This document shows, piece by piece, positions 7,813 through 15,725 of a stretch of 64,000 bases of DNA; within the stretch, counting starts at the first letter, position 1, and each line of letters opens with the position of its first letter. Made by a program: the position numbers and the translations under genes. Origin of the DNA: Methylocystis echinoides (lineage in GTDB: Bacteria > Pseudomonadota > Alphaproteobacteria > Rhizobiales > Beijerinckiaceae); NCBI RefSeq assembly GCF_027923385.1, contig NZ_BSEC01000001.1, positions 3,880,001 to 3,944,000 on the forward strand. Reading direction: 5' to 3'. The notes under the pieces are model-generated. The model made no database searches. It had not been told where the DNA came from and saw only the letters and a program-made list of their open reading frames with translations.

Positions 7813-8781
7813 CTAGATGATGCCGGCGCGCAGCAGCTGCCGCATGTTGATGGCTCCGACGACGCGCCTGTCGCCATCGATGACCGGAAGCGCGGAAACT
7901 TTCTGATTTTCCATCAGATTGACCGCTTCCACGGCAAGCTGGCCGTCTTCCACAGACGAGAAATTCCGGATCATCACATCGTCGATGAGGGCCGTCTTTA
8001 TGTCGAGGTCGCGGTCGAGGCAGCGACGAAGGTCGCCATCCGTGAAGACGCCGACGGCGCGCCGCGCGTCGTCAGTCACGATCAGAAAGCCCATGCCGCC
8101 TTTCGACATGAGAAACAGCGCATCCCGCACCGGGATGTTCGGGCTGACGATGGGCGCCTGCTCGAATGGCGTCATCACATCGGCGATGGTGACGAGGAGG
8201 CTGCGGCCGAGCTTTCCATGCGGATGCGTCCGCGCGAAATCGTCGCGCGTGAAGCCATTGGCCTTGAGCAGGCAGATGGCGAGCGCGTCGCCCAGCGCCA
8301 GCGCCAGCGTCGTGCTCGACGTCGGCGCCAGTCCGAGCGGACACGCCTCCTCCGGCACGGATGTGTCAATCACGAGCTCCGCGTGGCGCGCGAGATCGGA
8401 GGCGAGCCCTCCGGTCATTGCTGCGAGCTTGACGCCGTGGCGCTTGAAATAGGGAAGGATGCGCAAAAGCTCGTCGGTCTGGCCCGACTGCGAAATGGCC
8501 AGCACGATATCGGCCGGCGTGATCATGCCGAGATCGCCGTGCCCCGCTTCGGCCGGATGCACGAAAAACGACGGCGTTCCGGTGCTCGCCAGCGTCGCCG
8601 CGATCTTGTTGGCGATATGGCCGGACTTGCCCACGCCCATGACCACGACGCGCCCATGCGGCGGGCGCGACCGGATCATCTCCACCAGACCCGAAAAGGA
8701 CGGACCGAGATTTTTCTTGGCGGCGTCGAGCGCCTTGATCTCGATGTCGATCGTTCTCAGCGCATTTTCGAGATGGTTCAT
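7813..8781 (-). CDS. kdsD: D-arabinose 5-phosphate isomerase, KpsF/GutQ/KdsD family
   Basis: The enzyme interconverts ribulose 5-phosphate and arabinose 5-phosphate, the first step to CMP-Kdo for lipopolysaccharide or capsule. The 322-residue protein has the standard layout. A SIS domain (about 35-165) carries GVGKSGHIANK, the catalytic HPAEAGHGDLG segment and SQSGQT. Two CBS domains follow (about 200-320) with the typical TDGDLRR motif. The ATG overlaps the stop of the upstream glycosyltransferase gene by four bases (ATGA), so translation is coupled. The partner gene suggests this copy may serve a specific glycan pathway; whether it is the only kdsD in the genome cannot be judged here. Confidence 0.93.
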   Translation of the reverse strand: MNHLENALRTIDIEIKALDAAKKNLGPSFSGLVEMIRSRPPHGRVVVMGVGKSGHIANKIAATLASTGTPSFFVHPAEAGHGDLGMITPADIVLAISQSGQTDELLRILPYFKRHGVKLAAMTGGLASDLARHAELVIDTSVPEEACPLGLAPTSSTTLALALGDALAICLLKANGFTRDDFARTHPHGKLGRSLLVTIADVMTPFEQAPIVSPNIPVRDALFLMSKGGMGFLIVTDDARRAVGVFTDGDLRRCLDRDLDIKTALIDDVMIRNFSSVEDGQLAVEAVNLMENQKVSALPVIDGDRRVVGAINMRQLLRAGII

Positions 8782-9500
8782 TTCTTGGCGGCTGCGACCT
8801 GATCGCGCTGGAGACAGAAGGTCATCTTCGCGTTTTCCGCGCGCCACTCGTCGGAGAAGTCAACCTTGCTGTATTCGGTGAAGTAAGGGCCGCCAATGGT
8901 CCAATGCACATTTTTCACGTCCGCCGGCGGCTCGTCATATTCGCCGACGAGCCAGTTCCAGCGCACATTGAGTTCGCCAATGTCGGCGTCGTCGAGCCAC
9001 AAGAAGCGATGCAGCTCCATGGGCGACGCCGTATTGACGAAGTCAGGCGTCACCGCGCGGTTTTTCTCGTGCCCGCAATTCCAGAGAACGACGGACGACC
9101 AGTTCTTGCGCGGATATTTGTGCTGAACCGTGTTGAGATATTTGATCTCGCATTTGGGGTCGTAGTCGTGCTTCACGACATAGACGGCCTTGTCCGGCTG
9201 TTCCTCCACGACGTCGAAAATCTCGCACACATCGGTGCGCAACAGCATGTCGCAATCGAAGAACAGGGCGAGGCCCTGATAATTACTCAGATGCGGCACG
9301 AGGAAACGCGTGAAGGAAAACTCGTTCGACTGCTTGGGGTCGCGCGCGCGCGTGTAGACGTCGCGCAGATTGGCCAGATTGACCGGCACGATGGCGACGG
9401 GCCGGCTGCTGCGCTCGTAGATCGAATGCGCCATCGTGTGCCAGGCTACGCTTTCGACCGGATCGTAGCCAATGAAGATCTTTACGACGCTATCGTGCAT
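8778..9500 (-). CDS. Glycosyltransferase, GT8-like with DxD motif
   Basis: A 240-residue cytoplasmic protein starting MHDSVVKIFIGYD behind AGGAAGG. Motifs are the nucleotide-sugar entry FIGYDPVESVAWHTMAHSI, the SFTRFLVP segment and a metal-binding D-C-D in FFDCDML (about residue 91), followed by AVYVVKHDY. Near the end HWTIGGPYF resembles the acceptor/metal His region of GT8-type retaining transferases. Donor and acceptor cannot be told. It is first in the minus-strand group with kdsD; the start of this group faces an empty 336-base stretch that should hold its promoter. Confidence 0.75.
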   Translation of the reverse strand: MHDSVVKIFIGYDPVESVAWHTMAHSIYERSSRPVAIVPVNLANLRDVYTRARDPKQSNEFSFTRFLVPHLSNYQGLALFFDCDMLLRTDVCEIFDVVEEQPDKAVYVVKHDYDPKCEIKYLNTVQHKYPRKNWSSVVLWNCGHEKNRAVTPDFVNTASPMELHRFLWLDDADIGELNVRWNWLVGEYDEPPADVKNVHWTIGGPYFTEYSKVDFSDEWRAENAKMTFCLQRDQVAAAKK

Positions 9501-9836
9501 GACGCCTTCCTGATGAGCTGGAGCGCGCTGCGCCGAACGGAACCCGTTCAGCGGACGAAACGAACCTGACGCCGCGACGCGATACGATCTCTCGGCCGGC
9601 GGGCGGCGCATGTCGTCGGGGAGCCTTGGAGCGACAGCACGCAGATCATTTCAAAATCTCGTTGAAGCTTATCCTGCCTTCGCCTGCGAGTTGCAAGCGA
9701 CTCAGCATATTATCAGGTTCAAGCCTGACTGGGCGACGCCCTTTCCGTTTTTTGTCCCTGTCTGGCGAATTCCCGTCTTGCCGATGGCGCGGGCGATGGG
9801 ATTTCCTCGTCGCAATTCGGCAGGGAGGTGCAGAGC
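9501..9836. other. Intergenic stretch between divergent genes, no gene seen
   Basis: It separates the minus-strand glycan genes from a plus-strand small membrane protein and should hold both promoters. An inverted repeat GAACGG/CCGTTC lies near 9537-9554. An AT-richer patch (GTTGCAAGCGACTCAGC, then ATATTATC) lies near 9692-9718. I cannot assign a regulator with confidence. Confidence 0.4.
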
Positions 9837-10064
9837 GTGCGCAATCGGGAGAACAAAGCCCGCCCCGTAATCGCCACCGCCTCGGCGGCGGCGGCGTTTC
9901 TGCTGGCTGGCCATATCTATCTCCACCTCGGCGATTACACGGCCGAACGGGGGCTCGCCGCACTTGTTCAGATGGCGGGGATCTGCGCCGCCTTCGGGGC
10001 CATGGTCTTTCTCATTCTCGAGACCACGCGCGACGCCCTCGAGCGCATTTTCCCGGGTGACTGA
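9837..10064 (+). CDS. Small two-helix membrane protein
   Basis: A 75-residue protein starting at GTG, eight bases after GGGAGG; an in-frame GTG nine bases earlier overlaps that ribosome site and is less likely. The basic N terminus (RNRENKARP) precedes one helix (VIATASAAAAFLLAGHIYLHL, about 11-31) and a second (LVQMAGICAAFGAMVFLILE, about 42-61), with a short charged tail. This is a hairpin membrane protein with both ends probably cytoplasmic. No recognised family. Confidence 0.5.
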   Translation: MRNRENKARPVIATASAAAAFLLAGHIYLHLGDYTAERGLAALVQMAGICAAFGAMVFLILETTRDALERIFPGD

Positions 10065-10186
10065 AAAGCCACAGGGACGCAAAAGCTGCTCCAGAGGGCC
10101 GCGCCCGCGCTTGTGCGCGTTAAGAATTCGAGAGCAAATTTGTCGGCAGGATACGCTGCGACCTCTGCTTCCGAAGAGACGGCCAC

Positions 10187-10801
10187 ATGCGACAAGCCTA
10201 TGCGCTTCTCCCTGGCTTGATCATGACCCTCCTCGCCGATGGCGCGGTGGCGGCGCGCCTCGGTTACGCTCACGCCTCCTGCCTGAGCCAGACAATCGCG
10301 CCTCATGACGCGATTTCCGCCTGCACCGCGGTCCTGCAGAAGTTTCACACCCAGACGGAGGTCTTTGTTCGTCGCGCCGCCGCTTTCATGGAGATCGGCG
10401 CCTTCGATTACGCCGTCGGCGATCTCAGCCGCGCCATTCGGCTCGATCCGGGCGGCGCTCTCGCTTACGAGCTGCGCGGCCTCGCTTATGAATTGCAGGG
10501 CCGCCCGGCCGAGAGCCTCGAGGATTATCGGACCGCCCGCGCGCTCGGACGCGCCGACTCCGGCCTCGAGTCTGCGATCCTGCGGGTGACGGCGGCATTG
10601 GAGCCGCCGCCGGTCGTCGCCGCGTCCCTCGACGCCGAGGCGACGCCCCTGCCCCCCGCCGCCTCCCAGGCCCTGTCCGTGGCGCCCGAGCAGCCGGCGC
10701 GCGCGGCGGACGGCTGGCTCATCGCCGTCTGTCTTCTTCTCACAAGCGCCGCCCTCGCCGCGCGTCCCAGCCGGCGACGCGGCGACGCGGTTGTAACGTA
10801 A
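10187..10801 (+). CDS. Exported TPR-repeat protein with C-terminal membrane anchor
   Basis: A 204-residue protein with an N-terminal signal (LPGLIMTLLADGAVAA). A pair of tetratricopeptide repeats follows (about 45-125): FVRRAAAFMEIGAFDYAVGDLSRAIRLDP and AYELRGLAYELQGRPAESLEDYRTA fit the TPR consensus. A Pro/Ala linker and a C-terminal helix (GWLIAVCLLLTSAALAA, about 178-194) with a basic end follow. The protein would present TPRs in the periplasm and probably acts as a scaffold. Two cysteines (SC, AC) flank the first repeat region. No operon partners are obvious. Confidence 0.7.
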   Translation: MRQAYALLPGLIMTLLADGAVAARLGYAHASCLSQTIAPHDAISACTAVLQKFHTQTEVFVRRAAAFMEIGAFDYAVGDLSRAIRLDPGGALAYELRGLAYELQGRPAESLEDYRTARALGRADSGLESAILRVTAALEPPPVVAASLDAEATPLPPAASQALSVAPEQPARAADGWLIAVCLLLTSAALAARPSRRRGDAVVT

Positions 10802-10941
10802 GCAGATTTCTTCAACAGCGGCGCCGGCGGCGCGGGAGGCGCGGCGAGACCAAATGACGACTGCGATGTGCGCTCCCGCACATCGAAGGGGACGGCCTGT
10901 CGCTATGTTGCACGCATCGACGAAGCGACAGGAGAAAGGTC

Positions 10942-11142
10942 ATGTCAGACTCGAGCTATTATCCTCCCCTCCACGGAGAGTCCGCCCGCCGCCAGTTCAG
11001 GGTCTCGCTTTTCATGGTGATCGCGCTTGCGCTCGCGGCGCTGCTCGCGGGTTTTGTCACGCCGTCGGGATGGACGAAATCGGCGTCGGCGCGCGCGCAT
11101 GATGACGGCTTCGTGGGCCGCCTCGTCGCGCAAGGCGAATGA
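10942..11142 (+). CDS. Small single-helix membrane protein
   Basis: A 66-residue protein behind GGAGAAAGG. A polar N terminus (SDSSYYPPLHGESARRQ) is followed by one TM helix (VSLFMVIALALAALLAGFV, about 21-39) and a short periplasmic-type tail. Topology is probably N-in. A hairpin follows its stop directly. Function unknown; the start is clear and the coding pattern good. Confidence 0.55.
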   Translation: MSDSSYYPPLHGESARRQFRVSLFMVIALALAALLAGFVTPSGWTKSASARAHDDGFVGRLVAQGE

Positions 11143-11145
11143 CGC

Positions 11146-11168
11146 CCGGCGCCGGTTAACGGCGCCGG
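11146..11168 (+). terminator. Hairpin after the small membrane protein gene
   Basis: A 9-bp perfect stem (CCGGCGCCG / CGGCGCCGG) with loop GTTAA starts four bases after the stop. No clear T-run follows, so it may need Rho or act as a stabiliser. Confidence 0.45.
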
Positions 11169-11322
11169 ACGGATTTGACGAAAATTTTACTCAAAAACCA
11201 GTTTGCGTCGGGTAATCGCCCGAACGTCCCAATGACAGCGATTTTGGCGGTCACTTTCACGCTCACGGCCCTTTGGCGGGCCGGATGAACCAAACGCCGC
11301 CGCCCTATTGCGAGGAAGCGAC

Positions 11323-11550
11323 ATGTCGCACGCCTATCTGATTGAAATCGAGCAGGACACGGTAGGACTGATCATTCGCGAGGCGGAAGGCTACCGCTTT
11401 TACGCCACGCGCCGTTCGCTGCGGGGCCTGCAACCCGATCTGTTCGACACGGCGACGGCCGCGCATCGCGCCGTGCTCCATATGCATGGGCCGACGGAGG
11501 CGACGTGTTCGAGCATGGTCCCGCTGCATCGTCCGGCGCAGGCGGAATAA
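11323..11550 (+). CDS. Small cytoplasmic hypothetical protein
   Basis: A 75-residue protein from the ATG 6 bases after GAGGAA. The opening SHAYLIEIEQDTVGLIIREAEGYRFYATRR looks like a compact beta-rich fold, followed by a helical part. No TM segment or signal. It is 25 bases ahead of the next small gene on the same strand, so the two are probably co-transcribed. Similar short proteins occur in Hyphomicrobiales, but I know no function. Confidence 0.55.
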   Translation: MSHAYLIEIEQDTVGLIIREAEGYRFYATRRSLRGLQPDLFDTATAAHRAVLHMHGPTEATCSSMVPLHRPAQAE

Positions 11551-11575
11551 ACAGAATCGTTCAGGGAGTGTCGAG

Positions 11576-11797
11576 ATGTGGGAATCAAAGGCGAGAGAAA
11601 TCCTCTGCGGCCGGATCGCGGCGCAGGCGCAGGATCATCTGTTGAGACACTATGGGAAGATTGGCCCGGCGGCCGTCGCCGCCGCGCTCGACGCCGGCGC
11701 GCAGACGGCGCAGCGCGTGATGACGGAAGCGGCGCAAGAGGAAAAAGCTGCACCCGCGTCGCCCGCTTTCCTCCATGCGGAAGATCGCGCCGCCTGA
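11576..11797 (+). CDS. Small helical hypothetical protein
   Basis: A 73-residue protein with ATG behind CAGGGAG. It is mostly helical and Ala/Gln-rich (REILCGRIAAQAQDHLLRHY, then AAVAAALDAGAQTAQRVM), with an unstructured Pro/Ala end. No signal peptide or TM. Probably the second gene of a two-gene unit with the preceding small protein; converges on the amino-acid binding protein gene. No family recognised. Confidence 0.5.
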   Translation: MWESKAREILCGRIAAQAQDHLLRHYGKIGPAAVAAALDAGAQTAQRVMTEAAQEEKAAPASPAFLHAEDRAA

Positions 11798-11912
11798 CAG
11801 GAGCCAGAGGCGCCGCAGCCGCACGGCCCATCCCGAAGGGGCCCGCCAATCACCAGGAAGCGAAGCGCTCCAGAGCCGAAGAATGGGTCTGGAGCGCCCT
11901 GTCTTACAAATA

Positions 11913-12944
11913 TCAGCGCAGCGGCGGCGCGTATTGAATGCCGCCCATGGTCCAGAGCTGGTTGAGCCCACGCGCGATATTGAGCTTCGACTTCTTGCCG
12001 ACATTGCGCTCGAGCGACTCGCCGTAATTGCCGACGTTCTTGATGATGACGACGGCCCAGTCGGGCGACAGGCCAAGATGCTTGCCGAGGTCGCCTTCAG
12101 AGCCGACAAAGCGGCGCACGGAGGGCTTCTGCGATTTCTTCGCCTCTTCGACATTGCCCTTCGTAATGCCGAGCTCCTCGGCGTTGAGCATGGCGAAATT
12201 CACCCATTTGACGAGATTGAGCCACTGGTCGTCGCCCTGGCGCACCACCGGGCCGAGCGGCTCCTTCGAGATCACGTCGGCGAGAATCACGTGATCGTTC
12301 GGCTTCTTCAGCTCGAGACGATTGGCGTGCAACTGAGACACGTCGCTGCTGATCACATTGCAGTCGCCGGCCTCATAGGCCTTCAGAATATCCGGCAGTT
12401 GCTCGAAGCGCACCGCCTCGAACTTCATGTGGTTCTGCTTGAAGTAGTCGGTCACATTGGCTTCGGTGGTGGTTCCGGCCTTCACGCAGACCTTGCTGCC
12501 GTCGAGCTCGAGACCAGACGTCGCCTTGCGGCTCTTGGGCACGAGAAGGCCCTGGCCGTCGTAATAGGTGACGCCCGCGAAATTCAGCCCCTGCTCGACT
12601 TCGTTGGAGAAGGCCCAGGTCGAATTGCGCGACAGCAGATCGACCTTGCCCGACTTCAGCGCATCGAAACGCTGATCCGCCGCGAGCGGCACATAGTCGA
12701 CCTTCTCGGGATCGCCAAAGATCGCCGAGGCGACCGCGCGGCAGAAATCCACGTCGAAGCCCGACCATTTGCCCTTGTCGTCCGAAATGGAGAAGCCGAG
12801 GATGCCCGTGCTCACGCCGCAGACGAGCTTGCCGCGCTGCTTCACCGTATCGAGCGTCGACGCGGAAGCGGCGACGGCCGGAAGGCAGAAGGAGGCCGTC
12901 AGGACAAGTAACAACGCGCGAACGCGCTTCTGGAAAAGGCGCAT
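11913..12944 (-). CDS. Periplasmic amino-acid-binding protein of an ABC transporter (AapJ-like)
   Basis: A 343-residue protein with a signal peptide ending near AVAASAS and then the family-3 solute-binding fold. LVCGVSTGILGFS, GKWSGFDVDFCRAVA and DKGK are typical of the general L-amino-acid binding proteins AapJ/BztA, which feed Asp, Glu, Gln and others to a permease. Length matches AapJ (about 340). No aapQMP permease or ATPase genes are next to it, so it either works with a transporter encoded elsewhere or is a sensing protein. The L,D-transpeptidase gene upstream ends 32 bases before it, so the two may share a transcript. Confidence 0.88.
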   Translation of the reverse strand: MRLFQKRVRALLLVLTASFCLPAVAASASTLDTVKQRGKLVCGVSTGILGFSISDDKGKWSGFDVDFCRAVASAIFGDPEKVDYVPLAADQRFDALKSGKVDLLSRNSTWAFSNEVEQGLNFAGVTYYDGQGLLVPKSRKATSGLELDGSKVCVKAGTTTEANVTDYFKQNHMKFEAVRFEQLPDILKAYEAGDCNVISSDVSQLHANRLELKKPNDHVILADVISKEPLGPVVRQGDDQWLNLVKWVNFAMLNAEELGITKGNVEEAKKSQKPSVRRFVGSEGDLGKHLGLSPDWAVVIIKNVGNYGESLERNVGKKSKLNIARGLNQLWTMGGIQYAPPLR

Positions 12945-12976
12945 AACGACCTCTTTCGATTTTCGAATTGGTTAAA

Positions 12977-13600
12977 TTACAGATCGGCGGCCTGTTTGAC
13001 GACGATCTTGGTCCCGACCGGCACGCGGCTGTAGAGATCGATCACGTCGTTGTTGACCAGACGGAAACATCCGGAGGAAACGGCGTGGCCGATGGTCTGC
13101 GGCTGGTTCGTGCCATGGATGCGATAGACAGTCGTGCCGATATAGAGCGCGCGCGCGCCCATCGGATTGCCCGGGCCGCCGGCCATGAAGCGCGGCAGAT
13201 AGGGCTGGCGCTGGATCATCTCCGGCGGCGGACGCCAGTCCGGCCATTCCTGCTTGCGGCTGATCTTGTGCATGCCGGCCCACTGGAAACCGTCGCGGCC
13301 GACGCCGATGCCGTAGCGAATGGCGCGGTTATCGGGCTGCACGAGATAGAGATAGCGATCCGCCGTATGCACGACGATGGTGCCGGGCGCCTCGGTGGTG
13401 CGGAAGAAAACGACCTGACGCTCGAAGGGCCCTGAAAGATTCTCCTCTTCCGGGCTCGGCAGATAGCCGGGCTGGTCGTCGATCTGCATTTCGTCTTCCT
13501 GGGCGGCGCCCGCCGCCTGCGCGACGCTGGCGAAGCCCAGGAGAAACAGCGCCGAGGATGCGAGCATCAGGCGCCACAGAGTCGTCCGTGCAAATCCCAT
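12977..13600 (-). CDS. L,D-transpeptidase (YkuD/ErfK family)
   Basis: A 207-residue exported enzyme, signal peptide about residues 1-28, then a YkuD domain. The catalytic signature is seen as IHGTNQPQTIGHAVSSGCFRL (about residues 155-175), with the nucleophilic Cys in SSGC and the upstream His in IHG. Such enzymes make 3-3 cross-links in peptidoglycan or attach proteins to it. ATG behind AGGAG. The pattern GNPMGARALYIG before the motif is typical of the alphaproteobacterial subgroup. One of three L,D-transpeptidases in the window. Confidence 0.9.
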   Translation of the reverse strand: MGFARTTLWRLMLASSALFLLGFASVAQAAGAAQEDEMQIDDQPGYLPSPEEENLSGPFERQVVFFRTTEAPGTIVVHTADRYLYLVQPDNRAIRYGIGVGRDGFQWAGMHKISRKQEWPDWRPPPEMIQRQPYLPRFMAGGPGNPMGARALYIGTTVYRIHGTNQPQTIGHAVSSGCFRLVNNDVIDLYSRVPVGTKIVVKQAADL

Positions 13601-13636
13601 TATGACTCCTTTATGAAGCGGTCAAATCCGACCGGC

Positions 13637-14119
13637 TTACGCGCAGCGGATGTAAACCATTGTGCCGTAGCGGGTCGAATTGTCGGGGCTCACCCATTTC
13701 ACGGTGAAGGAATTATCGGTCACCGTGACAATTTCACGGTCGCTCGCCGTGGCGGCCGCGCCCGGCAGGCCGAGATAGGTCACGCCGCTCGGGCTGCCCT
13801 TCAGCACCAGCTCCTGAATTTCCGACTCATCGGCGAGATGCATCATGACGCCGCCATTCGGGCCGCGCTTGATCGTATAGGCGTTATTGCACTGGCGGCG
13901 CGCCTCGCTTTCGGTGCGCGGGCGATCGCTGTCGCGGTGATAGGCCGCGACGCCCCAGCGGCCGACGAGCGCGTCGGGTGAAATGGAAGAGGGAATGGCG
14001 GGCACGCCGCTCGCAACGCCGGGGTCCTGGCTCGCCGAATTACAGGAGGCGAGCAGAGAGGCCGCCATCCCGATCGACAGCATCGCCGAGATCGAACTCG
14101 AAACTTTCGTGACGCGCAT
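13637..14119 (-). CDS. Outer-membrane-type lipoprotein, hypothetical
   Basis: A 160-residue protein whose N terminus reads as a lipoprotein signal, with lipobox LLAS-C (about residues 22-26). The mature part contains SPDALVGRWGVAAYHRDSD and a C-terminal TRYGTMVYIRC, which looks like a small beta-rich domain of a family widespread in Hyphomicrobiales. Two more cysteines (RRQCNN and the penultimate Cys) may pair. The first Met upstream would add 16 residues and break the signal. Function unknown. Confidence 0.65.
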   Translation of the reverse strand: MRVTKVSSSISAMLSIGMAASLLASCNSASQDPGVASGVPAIPSSISPDALVGRWGVAAYHRDSDRPRTESEARRQCNNAYTIKRGPNGGVMMHLADESEIQELVLKGSPSGVTYLGLPGAAATASDREIVTVTDNSFTVKWVSPDNSTRYGTMVYIRCA

Positions 14120-14304
14120 GAAAACACCCCAGAGTAGCGCAAAAGACTTGCACGGCGCACTACGCACGCGATCAAGCTGCGCGTAAAGTTATAGTACAGC
14201 GTCAATTCTCGCCAGATGGAATTTTGGTTAACGCTTGGTTTGCGTGGAAAATGCGGCGCTGCGCCGCAGCATTCCACGCCTACCCAAATGAATCCGGACC
14301 ACAA

Positions 14305-14332
14305 ATTAAAACGCCGGCCCTAAGGCCGGCGT
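14305..14332 (-). terminator. Intrinsic terminator of the 14.4-14.7 kb gene
   Basis: A perfect 9-bp stem (ACGCCGGCC / GGCCGGCGT) with a 4-base loop. Read on the minus strand it is followed by TTTAATTT, a good U-run, 22 bases after the stop of the exported protein gene. Confidence 0.75.
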
Positions 14333-14354
14333 TTGGCGTTCACGAGGCGATGAC

Positions 14355-14723
14355 TTATTGCACGCCGGCGCGGATCACGAACTTCTCGCTGCCGCAGGCG
14401 ACGGGGCCTTCGAAGACGTTGCCCTTGTCATTGGCCTTGCCGGTCCAGACGCAATCCTTCTTGCCGTCGGTGCGGTCGACGAGGTTCACGGTGTAGGCGC
14501 CGCCCTCGACCTTGCCGTCGAGCTTGTAGGTGACGGGCGAACCGTTATCGAGCTGCAGGTCGGCCTTGCCGCTGACCTTGCCGCCGTCCGTGGACACGGT
14601 CCAGGTGCCATTGGCGCGCTTGATGCCCGACGACGAGATTTCCGTGACGCTGAAGGTCGCGGCGAAAGCCGAGGCGCTGAAAGCCACGACCGCAACGGCC
14701 GTCGTGAATGCAAGCTTGATCAT
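14355..14723 (-). CDS. Small periplasmic hypothetical protein
   Basis: A 122-residue protein with an obvious signal peptide (MIKLAFTTAVAVVAFSASAFA) and a mature part made of short beta strands separated by Gly/Asp turns (TWTVSTDGGKVSGK, VTYKLDGKVEGGAYTVN). Two cysteines (KKDCVW, VACGS) could form a disulfide. It has its own terminator and a GGGAG ribosome site, so it is a single-gene unit. A small beta-barrel or beta-sandwich exported protein is likely; no family recognised. Confidence 0.65.
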   Translation of the reverse strand: MIKLAFTTAVAVVAFSASAFAATFSVTEISSSGIKRANGTWTVSTDGGKVSGKADLQLDNGSPVTYKLDGKVEGGAYTVNLVDRTDGKKDCVWTGKANDKGNVFEGPVACGSEKFVIRAGVQ

Positions 14724-14931
14724 CTATTTCGCTCCCATAGAATTCTGGCAGGATGTTCGGCATTATCGGCCACAGGGCGACTGAGGCTTGAGAAATGCGG
14801 CCATCAAGCCTTCCCTGTTCCGCTCACTGAATGAGCGCGAACGGCGGCACTTCGCACGAAGAACCGCTGGAGGTCAAATGGTATTGGCGGCGCTTTGCGT
14901 CAAGCTGCCGCCGCAACGAAAGCGCGGGGAC

Positions 14932-15597
14932 ATGACAGCCGATTGGTCTGTGGTCGACGATTACATCGCGGAAAGACTGATTTCGCCGCAGGAGCGACAG
15001 CATGCGACGCTCGACGCAAACAGGGCGGCGGGACTGCCCGAGATCGATGTCTCGGCGCCGCAGGGCAAGTTTCTGCATCTCCTCGCCGCCGCGATTGGCG
15101 CCAGACGCATTCTCGAAATCGGAACGCTCGGCGGCTACTCGACGATCTGGTTCGCCCGCGCGCTTCCGCCAGACGGGAAAATCGTGACCGTCGAATATGA
15201 GCCGAGACACGCAGAAGTCGCTCGCGCCAATATCTTACGCGAAGGAGTCGCTGAAAAAGTCGATTTGCGCGTCGGCGCGGCGCTCGACGTTCTGCCGCAG
15301 ATCGAAGCCGAGGGCGGTCCGCCCTTCGATCTCGCTTTCATCGACGCCGACAAGGCGAACAACCCGGCCTATTTCGCCTTCGCCGTGAAGCTGGCGCGGC
15401 CGGGCGCGCTGATCGTCGTGGATAATGTCGTCCGCGACGGCGCCGTCGTCGATCCGGCGACGCGCGACGAGAGCGGCCTCGCCGCACGGCGACTATTCGA
15501 CGCAGTCGCCGCGGAGCCGCGCGTGACGGCGACCGCCGTTCAGACCGTGGGCACGAAGGGCTGGGATGGTTTTCTCATCGCGCGGGTGACGGCGTAG
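14932..15597 (+). CDS. SAM-dependent O-methyltransferase (class I, catechol/caffeoyl-CoA type)
   Basis: A 221-residue protein starting MTADWSVVDDYI behind GCGGGGA. The SAM-binding motifs of the O-methyltransferase 3 family are visible: ILEIGTLGGYSTIWFA (about 62-77), VEYEPRHAEVA and FDLAFIDADKANN (about 134-146), then VVDNVVRDGAVVDP. The DADK segment and following Asn residues bind the divalent metal in this family. The substrate is probably a catechol or similar small hydroxylated compound. It stands alone, so its pathway cannot be inferred. Confidence 0.88.
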   Translation: MTADWSVVDDYIAERLISPQERQHATLDANRAAGLPEIDVSAPQGKFLHLLAAAIGARRILEIGTLGGYSTIWFARALPPDGKIVTVEYEPRHAEVARANILREGVAEKVDLRVGAALDVLPQIEAEGGPPFDLAFIDADKANNPAYFAFAVKLARPGALIVVDNVVRDGAVVDPATRDESGLAARRLFDAVAAEPRVTATAVQTVGTKGWDGFLIARVTA

Positions 15598-15679
15598 CCA
15601 CTTTTATATGTCCAGCGCGGAAGCTTGCGCGGCGGCGGAGCCCGAGACGACAGGACATCTCGATTGGGGGGAGCGCCGG

Positions 15680-15707
15680 CTCCTCTCCCCGTTCGCGACG
15701 AGAGGAG
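15680..15707. terminator. Hairpin between convergent genes
   Basis: CTCCTCTC and GAGAGGAG form a perfect 8-bp stem around a 12-base loop, between the convergent methyltransferase and YD-repeat genes. The arm sequence resembles the palindromic repeats seen at 27.4 and 34.9 kb. No T-run on the plus side. Confidence 0.45.
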
Positions 15708-15725
15708 CTTGTCCGGCATCCGACC

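Noticed and set aside
6946..8802. A 618-codon plus-strand frame
   Set aside because: Antisense to kdsD and the 6.9-7.7 kb gene, both with good starts or motifs.
11775..12911. A 378-codon plus-strand frame
   Set aside because: Antisense to the amino-acid-binding protein gene, which has a signal peptide and family motifs.
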